Shown one piece after another: positions 6,696-12,101 of a stretch of 22,492 nt of DNA (position 1 is the stretch's first letter; every line of letters starts with the position of its first letter). A model generated the notes under the pieces. That model saw only the letters and a program-made list of their open reading frames with translations, did not search any database and was not told the origin of the DNA. The DNA comes from Acidobacteriota bacterium (GTDB taxonomy: Bacteria > Acidobacteriota > UBA6911 > JACQSX01), in the NCBI GenBank assembly GCA_016199665.1, contig JACQGG010000053.1:1-22492 (forward strand), written 5' to 3'. The position numbers and the translations under genes were made by a program.

Positions 6696-8402
6696 TCAGA
6701 CCCAGTTAAAAACCTGCTTTGCTTCCCCCAGATCGCGTGCAGCGGGGGTGATGATGGTTTTCGCGTTTACCGGGATTTTCTCATGCCGATCGGCGGCGCG
6801 ACGCACATCATCCTCGCATACGAACGCGACCGGGCTGGGAGCCCGGAGTGGGGCGACCGGGGTCGCGTCCGCACGGGAAACCGTTGAAGGGCTGGAGACC
6901 GGGGGACTGCTAAAGGACTTTTTTTTTAAAAACTCTTCCACGATCTCGCGAACCACCTCGCGGCTCGGCGCTCCCAACGCGGATGCGGTCACCCCTCCGG
7001 CCATCGCCTGGTGCCACGCGGGCGGAGCAACGCTGGAGCTGGACTGGTTGACGGGACGCGTCTCGTACGCCAGGCGCTTAATGTTGATCAGATTCAACGG
7101 GGAAATATTATCGGTGGTAATGTTGCCGCCCCAGGTGCCACATCCAAGCGTCATAGAGGGCACCAGATTCGTGGTATATCCGATGGAACCGTGCGTTGCC
7201 GGGGTATTGATGACAATGCGAAACGCCAGCTTGTGCAGCCCGAATTCATGAATTACCTTTGGGTCGCTCGCATGCACCGCCAGGGTGTGTCCGGTACCGC
7301 CGAACCGCAGAATTTCATTGCATCGCTCGCAGCCTTGCTCCCACCCATCGACAACATAGCAGGCCAGAATCGGCGACAGTTTTTCCATCGACAGCGGGAA
7401 GTCCCGCCCCACTCCGTCAATCCTGCCCACCAGGGCGCGCGTGTCGTCGGGAACCGCAATACCCGCCATCTCAGCGATTCGTTTCGCAGACTTCCCCACT
7501 ATGGCGGTATTCAGCGAACGATTGTGCGTCGCCACAATACGATTCAGTTTCTCCAGTTCTTCAGAGCTCAAAATGTAAGCGCCGTTCTTCTTCAGTTCCT
7601 CGATGGCTTTCTGTGCAATCGGGCGATCGGCCACAATGGATTGTTCCGAAGAGCATAGCGTTCCGTTGTCAAAGCATTTGCCCGTCAGAATATCTTTAAT
7701 CGCCTTTTCCACGTTGGCCGAACGATCAACATAAGCCGGCACGTTGCCGGGGCCCACGCCAAATGCGGGTTTGCCGGAACTGTAGGCCGCTCTGACCAGG
7801 CCGAGACCGCCCGTGGCCAGAATCAGCGATGTGAATTTATGTTTCATTAACTCGGTCGTGCCCTCGATCGTAGGAAGGCTCATGCAGCCAATGCTCCCGG
7901 CGGGCAGGCCTGCCTCCGCGGCAGCCTCTTTCATGACCCGCGACGCTTCGCCAATGCAACGCACTGCCGCAGGGTGGGGACTGAGCACGACGCAATTGCG
8001 CGCTTTAACACAAACGAGGATCTTGTAGATCGCCGTCGAGGTGGGGTTGGTGGACGGAATAATGGCGCACACGACCCCGGCCGGGGCGGCGATCTCCACG
8101 ATCCCGTTTTGGCGATCCTCCTTGAGGATGCCGACGGTCTTCAACGGGCGGATGTGGCGATAGACATTCTCAGCCGCAAAGCGATTCTTGATCGTTTTGT
8201 CGGGAACATTGCCGTAGCCGGTCTCTTCTACCGCCAGTTTTGCCAGTCGCTCGCACTCGGGCCGGACGGCGGAAGCCATCTTGTCGATCACGGCGTCAAC
8301 CTGCTCCTGGGTGAACGACGACAACCGTTTCTGCGCTTCGTGCGCTTCCGTGGCAAGGGTGCGTGCTTCCCGTATTGATTGGAGATCTCGGTCGTCAATC
8401 AC
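6696..8402 (-). CDS. Microcompartment CoA-acylating aldehyde dehydrogenase with extra C-terminal domain
   Basis: This enzyme oxidises an aldehyde to its acyl-CoA with NAD+, in the EutE/PduP family. It is 568 aa, about 100 longer than usual. Residues 1-450 form the dehydrogenase: PSTNPTS at 116-122, a Gly-rich segment near 197-216, and catalytic C250 in NGTLCSSEQ. Residues 478-495 (APSREVVREIVEEFLKKK) form an amphipathic helix of the encapsulation-peptide type, which docks cargo inside the shell. A Ser/Pro-rich linker (496-526) leads to a small C-terminal unit (527-568: FVCEDDVRRA, then IITPAARDLGE) that recalls the start of EutT-type adenosyltransferases. The codons after the helix carry a tandem slippery sequence (see the separate entry). 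The start is GTG, 23 nt after the BMC-H stop, with no strong ribosome site. The substrate aldehyde cannot be told from sequence. Confidence 0.92.
   Translation of the reverse strand: MIDDRDLQSIREARTLATEAHEAQKRLSSFTQEQVDAVIDKMASAVRPECERLAKLAVEETGYGNVPDKTIKNRFAAENVYRHIRPLKTVGILKEDRQNGIVEIAAPAGVVCAIIPSTNPTSTAIYKILVCVKARNCVVLSPHPAAVRCIGEASRVMKEAAAEAGLPAGSIGCMSLPTIEGTTELMKHKFTSLILATGGLGLVRAAYSSGKPAFGVGPGNVPAYVDRSANVEKAIKDILTGKCFDNGTLCSSEQSIVADRPIAQKAIEELKKNGAYILSSEELEKLNRIVATHNRSLNTAIVGKSAKRIAEMAGIAVPDDTRALVGRIDGVGRDFPLSMEKLSPILACYVVDGWEQGCERCNEILRFGGTGHTLAVHASDPKVIHEFGLHKLAFRIVINTPATHGSIGYTTNLVPSMTLGCGTWGGNITTDNISPLNLINIKRLAYETRPVNQSSSSVAPPAWHQAMAGGVTASALGAPSREVVREIVEEFLKKKSFSSPPVSSPSTVSRADATPVAPLRAPSPVAFVCEDDVRRAADRHEKIPVNAKTIITPAARDLGEAKQVFNWV
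6910..6930 (-). promoter_or_regulatory. Candidate -1 frameshift / transcriptional slippage site
   Basis: On the minus strand, codons 491-495 read TTT TTA AAA AAA AAG. This contains two -1 slippery heptamers in the correct frame: T TTA AAA (6930-6924) and A AAA AAG (6924-6918), the latter identical to the E. coli dnaX site. The run of nine A residues is also prone to polymerase slippage. After a -1 shift the next codons are GTC CTT TAG, so translation stops at 6910, giving a 497-residue form that ends in KKKVL. The purine-rich GGAAGAG lies 8 nt before the second heptamer, where dnaX has its stimulating Shine-Dalgarno-like element. No hairpin is obvious within 10 nt downstream. Function is unproven. 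Confidence 0.5.
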
Positions 8403-8425
8403 AGAATTGAAAACGTGGCCGGCCC

Positions 8426-8719
8426 TTACTGCTTCTTGGCCGCCTGGCTACCCGGCAGGATCTTCTCGACTTCCGAATGAGGGCGCGGAATGACGTGCAC
8501 GCTGACTAACTCTCCCACACGCCGGGCCGCTGCTGCGCCCGCATCCGTCGCCGCCTTGACTGCGCCCACATCCCCACGCACCATCACCGTCACATAGCCG
8601 GCTCCAATATATTCCTTGCCGATCAGATTGACATTGGCAGCCTTGACCATTGCATCGGCGGCCTCAACGGCACCTACAAACCCTTTCGTTTCAATCAAAC
8701 CCAGGGCTTCCTGTGACAT
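8426..8719 (-). CDS. Bacterial microcompartment shell protein, BMC-H (PduA/EutM type)
   Basis: This is a single-BMC-domain hexameric shell protein, 97 aa, the usual length for the family. The start EALGLIETKGFVGAVEAADAM and the segment VMVRGDVGAVKAATDAGAAAA are hallmark BMC-H sequences. The pore loop reads KEYIGAGYV, so the pore triad is GAG where PduA has GSG. This would remove a pore-lining hydroxyl and could alter which metabolites pass. The C-terminus is HVIPRPHSEVEKILPG plus a short charged tail. The ATG at 8719 is preceded by GAGGAG at 5 nt, and the gene is the first of a two-gene transcript with the aldehyde dehydrogenase. A single BMC-H cannot close a shell alone, so pentameric and other shell parts must be encoded elsewhere. 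Confidence 0.96.
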   Translation of the reverse strand: MSQEALGLIETKGFVGAVEAADAMVKAANVNLIGKEYIGAGYVTVMVRGDVGAVKAATDAGAAAARRVGELVSVHVIPRPHSEVEKILPGSQAAKKQ

Positions 8720-8763
8720 GTGGACTCCTCTCCTCTAAAGGTGAAACCGATTCCAGCGTCATC

Positions 8764-8792
8764 AAGCTAACACAGCCGTGTGAGTGGGTCAA
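8764..8792 (-). promoter_or_regulatory. Sigma-70-type promoter of the BMC-H / aldehyde dehydrogenase pair
   Basis: On the minus strand, TTGACC (8792-8787) and TAGCTT (8769-8764) are separated by 17 bases. The -35 is near perfect and the -10 weak. An imperfect palindrome around CACGGCTGTG lies in the spacer and could bind a regulator. Confidence 0.55.
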
Positions 8793-8852
8793 GGAATAGG
8801 CCCGCCCGCCGGGAGAAAAAAAGATTGATGTCACCCTTCCCTTTAATTTTGT

Positions 8853-8881
8853 TTGACATAGCCTGTGGGAATCTTTAAGAT
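8853..8881 (+). promoter_or_regulatory. Sigma-70-type promoter of the rodZ-like gene
   Basis: TTGACA (8853-8858) is a perfect -35, followed after 17 bases by TAAGAT (8876-8881), a fair -10. Transcription would start near 8888, about 20 nt before the ATG at 8908. It is divergent from the BMC promoter, with 60 bases between the two -35 boxes. Confidence 0.7.
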
Positions 8882-8907
8882 GCCCCCTTAGTTTAAAACG
8901 GAAACAG

Positions 8908-9645
8908 ATGCAGAGCGTCGGCTCGTGGCTGAAATCCGCACGGGAAGGGAGAGGAATTTCCCTGGCCGAGATTTCGCAAGCCACAAAGATGAATGTATTA
9001 TTTCTTCACGCGCTGGAAGAAGACCGTTTCGACCGTCTTCCCGGCGGAATGTTTCCGCGCGCAATGGTGCGGGCATACGCCCGCGCTGTAGGCGGGAGCG
9101 AGCAGGAGATCGTTGATATTTACAACCAGCAGTTCCCTCCTCCGGCTCCACCCCCGGAACCGCCCGCCAAGAGCCGGAAGCCGTTGCTGCGCTTTACCGC
9201 GTCGGTCGCTCTCTTGCTGCCCCTGGCCGCCGGCGGGTTCGTTTATCTGAAGAACGAGATGTCCGCGTTGCATCGGCGCGCTTTGAACAGGCCAATGTTT
9301 TCCCGGCGCCAGCCCCCTCCTCCTTCCTTGATTTCCACAGAAATGCGCCAGGAAACCGCCCCTGTATCGCGTCGCCAGCCCATCGGTCTGAACCTGCAGA
9401 TACTGGTTCTTGAGGAATGTTGGCTGTCTCTGTCCGCCGATGGAGCCGTCGTTGACCGGCGCCTGCTTAGGAAGGGCGAAGCGTTCAGTTACCATGCCGA
9501 CAATAACTTCGAAGCTCTGGTGGGAAACGCCGGAGGCGTCAAGCTGGTCGTCAACGGCGAAGTATGGGAAAACCTCGGGGACCCCTACGACGTCAAGAAG
9601 ATCCGTATTGAAAACGACGACGGCAAGGTTCGTCTCACGACGTAG
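8908..9645 (+). CDS. RodZ-like HTH/membrane protein
   Basis: This RodZ-type protein of 245 aa links the cytoskeleton to cell-wall synthesis in rod-shaped bacteria. Residues 1-73 form an Xre-like helix-turn-helix (SVGSWLKSAREGRGISLAEISQATKM, then LEEDRFDRLPGGMFPRAMVRAYAR), the RodZ hallmark that in known members contacts MreB. A Pro-rich linker (77-88) and Lys/Arg residues precede one transmembrane helix at about 94-114. After a second Pro-rich stretch, residues 155-245 form the periplasmic DUF4115 domain, including ECWLSLSADG and VKLVVNGEVWENLG. The start ATG at 8908 has only a weak purine-rich site (ACGGAAAC). It heads a three-gene plus-strand group with its own promoter. mreB is not in the window. 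Confidence 0.85.
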   Translation: MQSVGSWLKSAREGRGISLAEISQATKMNVLFLHALEEDRFDRLPGGMFPRAMVRAYARAVGGSEQEIVDIYNQQFPPPAPPPEPPAKSRKPLLRFTASVALLLPLAAGGFVYLKNEMSALHRRALNRPMFSRRQPPPPSLISTEMRQETAPVSRRQPIGLNLQILVLEECWLSLSADGAVVDRRLLRKGEAFSYHADNNFEALVGNAGGVKLVVNGEVWENLGDPYDVKKIRIENDDGKVRLTT

Positions 9646-9725
9646 CGCTCGACCCGCGGCAATTTTCCGCCTGCAGCCTTTCCACGGGGTAGTTCCTTGT
9701 ACCGGCATGAGAAGTTTAGAGCGAC

Positions 9726-10100
9726 ATGGATTACGGCGCGGCAATCGCGGAAATCTACCGGCAGGAAGTTACTCCGTTTAAGACCCGAACGGTTTCGCTT
9801 CCCGGAAGAAAGTGTGAAGCGCGAATCATGTACACATTTCTTGGATTTGAGGTGAAAGCCGGACGCAAAAGGCTGCTCTGTCCGGATCTGGTGACGGCGC
9901 GGTATCTGAGAGTATTTGCCGAGCTGGGAATGAAGCAGGTGCTGATTCCCTACGATCCAACACGGACCGGCCGCCTGATTGACCGGTTGGAGAGGAATTT
10001 TGAGAAGCTCAAAGACTCGGCAAGGGGAGATCGGCTGCGAAGCGCTTTCGGCCGCCTCCGGCGCCAACTCGCGGTATGGCAGGCAAAATCCAATTTCTGA
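9726..10100 (+). CDS. Hypothetical protein, 124 aa
   Basis: I do not recognise this family. The protein is soluble, with no signal peptide or membrane segment. It has a central strand-rich part (ARIMYTFLGFEVKAGRKRLL), then CPDLVTARYLRVFAELG and VLIPYDPTRTG, and ends in a basic helix (LIDRLERNFEKLKDSARGDR). It starts 80 nt after the RodZ-like gene and overlaps the glutaredoxin-like gene by 25 nt, an arrangement that supports translation. The alternating strand-helix pattern and the basic C-terminal helix are compatible with nucleic-acid or protein binding, but nothing specific can be claimed. Codon use is like the neighbours. Confidence 0.65.
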   Translation: MDYGAAIAEIYRQEVTPFKTRTVSLPGRKCEARIMYTFLGFEVKAGRKRLLCPDLVTARYLRVFAELGMKQVLIPYDPTRTGRLIDRLERNFEKLKDSARGDRLRSAFGRLRRQLAVWQAKSNF

Positions 10101-10318
10101 AACGTCCCGGTTGTCACTTGTGCGATGAGGCGGGACAAACTCTTGCCCGAGCGTGTCGCGTTCGAGGACTCACTTACGACGTGATCGACATTGACCAGGT
10201 TCCTGGTTTCGAGAAATTCTCTGAAGAGATACCCGTGCTGCTGGTCGACGGGCGGAAGGCGCTGAAACACCATTTCCTGCCATCACAGCTTTCCCGGATC
10301 CTGGACCGGCTCCAATAA
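10076..10318 (+). CDS. Glutaredoxin-like (DUF836-type) protein
   Basis: This small thioredoxin-fold protein, 80 aa, is of the glutaredoxin-like DUF836 kind. The first strand KIQFLKRPGCHLC leads into the redox pair C13-H-L-C16. The second strand YDVIDIDQVPG and the cis-Pro segment EEIPVLLVDGRKAL follow, then a C-terminal helix (PSQLSRILDRLQ), which completes the fold. It should be cytoplasmic, since it has no signal peptide; its redox partner is unknown. The start lies inside the end of the preceding gene (25 nt overlap), and the two are likely coupled. Its stop is 18 nt from the convergent hspR stop, with a small GC hairpin between them. Confidence 0.85.
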   Translation: MAGKIQFLKRPGCHLCDEAGQTLARACRVRGLTYDVIDIDQVPGFEKFSEEIPVLLVDGRKALKHHFLPSQLSRILDRLQ

Positions 10319-10330
10319 GCCGCACGCGGC
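10319..10330. terminator. Small GC hairpin between convergent genes
   Basis: GCCG-CACG-CGGC forms a perfect short stem in the 18-nt gap between the glutaredoxin-like and hspR stops. There is no T-run on either strand, so a terminator role is only a guess. Confidence 0.25.
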
Positions 10331-10336
10331 GCTCCT

Positions 10337-10729
10337 TCAATCCTTGACGGGCCGAAGGCGGGTAATTTGGACCGGAGGCAGGGGAACCAGCGCGCTGCGC
10401 AGCTTTTTGCGAAGCAAGGCTTCGTCCTGTCCCAAGCGCCGCTGAACATAGTGAAACAGGTCGTTGAATTCCCGCTGCAGCGTCTCCATCCGCCCTCGCA
10501 TTCCAAGAATAACTTCAACGCCGGCCAAATTGACTCTCAGGTCTCGGGTGAGATTCAGGATGATCTCCAGGCGCTGCAGGTCCTCCTCCAAATAGAGCCG
10601 TGTATTGCCTTGACTGCGCGACGGCTTCAGAAGTCCTTCACGCTCGTAGAGCCGGAGCGTCTGTGGATGGACTTTGAAGCGGGTTGCCACTGCACTGATC
10701 GTATACCCCAGTGTGTGCCGTTTTTTCAT
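10337..10729 (-). CDS. hspR: MerR-family heat-shock repressor HspR
   Basis: This is a MerR-type winged-helix DNA-binding protein, 130 aa, matching HspR. The N-terminal wing-helix reads YTISAVATRFKVHPQTLRLYEREGLLKP with SRSQGNTRLYLEEDLQRLE, the hallmark of the family. Then comes a helical segment (LNLTRDLRVNLAGVEVIL), which HspR proteins carry, and a coiled region rich in Leu and Arg. HspR usually represses the dnaK operon and uses DnaK as co-repressor. The gene is last in dnaK-dnaJ-hspR, starting 3 nt after the dnaJ stop, the usual order in Actinobacteria, where grpE is also present. Autoregulation is expected from the family, but I see no canonical HAIR operator (CTTGAGT-N7-ACTCAAG) upstream of dnaK. 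Confidence 0.88.
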   Translation of the reverse strand: MKKRHTLGYTISAVATRFKVHPQTLRLYEREGLLKPSRSQGNTRLYLEEDLQRLEIILNLTRDLRVNLAGVEVILGMRGRMETLQREFNDLFHYVQRRLGQDEALLRKKLRSALVPLPPVQITRLRPVKD

Positions 10730-10732
10730 CGG

Positions 10733-11884
10733 TCACTCCAACGCCAGATCCGCACGGGGATCGCAGGGATTGAGCCGCTCCAACTCCCGCAGAATCTCCT
10801 TGGAACGCTCGTCCCCTATCGCGGGCAGCACGACCTTGATTTCTACGATCAAATCTCCGCGGGCACGCCCGCCCCGCAAAGGAACTCCTTTGCCGGCCAG
10901 CCGAAACTTCTGGCCGTTCTGTGTCCTAGGCGGGATCGTCAGCCGCGCTTTTCCATCCAACGTAGGAACTTCAATTTGAGCGCCCAGAGCCGCCTCCGTC
11001 AACGTCACAGGGACCTGGCAAGTGATGTCGTCTTGCGAGCGTGAGAAAAACTTGTGCGGGCTGACATGGATGACAAGATAGAGGTCCCCCGCCGGCCCTC
11101 CCCGCATTCCACAGTTTCCTTTGCGAGGCACTCTGACTCGGGCCCCGCTGGCCGCGCCCGCGGGGATGCGGACCTGGATGCTCTCGGCCTGGTCGAGCAG
11201 GCCCGTTCCCCCACAGTTGCGGCAGTCTCCCTGCACGATCCTGCCGGTCCCGGCGCAACGGGAACAGCTCGATGCAAATCGGAGCGGACCGCGCGCCTGC
11301 TGAATTCTGCCGGTTCCACGACAGCCGGGACAGAGGCTCTCCCCTGCAGCCGAGCGGCCTCCCTTTCCTTGGCAGGTCGTGCAGGGGACCTTGCGGCGCA
11401 GGGAGATTCGCGTGTTTATCCCGCGGGCCGCCTCAAGAAACCCAACGTTGAGGTAGTGCTCAAGGTCTTCTCCTCTTCGCGGCCCTCCCGTGTCGGGACG
11501 GGCGCCGCGGCCAGCGGCCCCGAGGAGGTCGGCAAAAATGTCCGAAAAGCCGCCGGCTTCGCCTGCGGCGCCAAAATCCGAAAAGTCAAAGCCTTCAAAC
11601 CCCGTCCCGGCATGAAAACCCTGCGCGGGCCCCGCCGCATCCCCCTGAAACCCCTCCCGGTAGAAACCGTACCGGTCGTATACCTTGCGCTTGGCCGGAT
11701 CGCTGAGGACTTGGTAAGCCTGCTGGATCTTCTTGAATCTCTCCTCGGCAGTCTTATCGCCGGGATTCACATCCGGGTGATATTTGCGAGCCACCTTGCG
11801 GTAGGCCTTTTTTATCTCTGCCGGGCTCGCTGACCGCGAGACCCCGAGAGTTGTGTAGTAATCAGGGGCGGTTGTTGCAGCCAT
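10733..11884 (-). CDS. dnaJ: Chaperone protein DnaJ
   Basis: This is an Hsp40 co-chaperone that stimulates DnaK ATPase activity, 383 aa from the ATG at 11884. Residues 8-73 form the J domain with HPD at 36-38 (KYHPDVNPGD). A Gly/Phe-rich region follows. Four CxxCxGxG repeats (CTTCQGKG, CPGCRGTG, CSRCAGTG, CRNCGGTG) make the two zinc centres of a type I DnaJ. The C-terminal substrate-binding domains include RVPRKGNCGMRGGPAGDLYLVIHV and LDGKARLTIPPRTQNG. The frame is open for 42 codons before this ATG, but that part has no J-domain features, so I exclude it. The ribosome site is weak (GGAG at 12 nt). The gene lies 217 nt after the dnaK stop and 3 nt before hspR. Confidence 0.95.
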   Translation of the reverse strand: MAATTAPDYYTTLGVSRSASPAEIKKAYRKVARKYHPDVNPGDKTAEERFKKIQQAYQVLSDPAKRKVYDRYGFYREGFQGDAAGPAQGFHAGTGFEGFDFSDFGAAGEAGGFSDIFADLLGAAGRGARPDTGGPRRGEDLEHYLNVGFLEAARGINTRISLRRKVPCTTCQGKGGRSAAGESLCPGCRGTGRIQQARGPLRFASSCSRCAGTGRIVQGDCRNCGGTGLLDQAESIQVRIPAGAASGARVRVPRKGNCGMRGGPAGDLYLVIHVSPHKFFSRSQDDITCQVPVTLTEAALGAQIEVPTLDGKARLTIPPRTQNGQKFRLAGKGVPLRGGRARGDLIVEIKVVLPAIGDERSKEILRELERLNPCDPRADLALE

Positions 11885-12101
11885 GGCGTTCGCTGGCTCC
11901 GATCTCTCGCCCGCCGGCGGGAATAGCTGGACGGACGCGCGTCGTGTCCTGGTGCCGAAATGCGTACCCTCAGTCAGATCCGAACGACCGGAGGGCACTG
12001 ACCCATTCAATCCTGAGGCCCGGGGGGAAGGCCCGATGCATTGCAGCGCGCCGGCCGCCGGTCAGAAACCGCGGCAGGCCACGGCGCTGCGGTCCACCCG
12101 T
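11885..12101. other. Gap between dnaK and dnaJ; no gene seen
   Basis: These 217 bases would hold grpE in many HspR-type operons, but they are too short for it and no GrpE-like sequence appears in any frame. I see no clear promoter or terminator here either. Confidence 0.6.

Noticed and set aside
6861..6868. GC-rich stem (ACGCGACC with its complement) as a frameshift stimulator
   Set aside because: It begins about 50 nt downstream of the slippery codons, too far for the usual 5-9 nt spacing.
6478..7251. Plus-strand open frame of 257 codons entering the non-coding stretch
   Set aside because: Most of it is antisense to the aldehyde dehydrogenase, and its first part has no recognisable protein features.
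11885..12010. N-terminal extension of DnaJ by 42 residues
   Set aside because: The J domain normally starts within ten residues of the Met; the extension has no such features and no better ribosome site.
11885..12101. Possible grpE remnant between dnaK and dnaJ
   Set aside because: The gap is too short and no GrpE-like stretch is seen in any frame.
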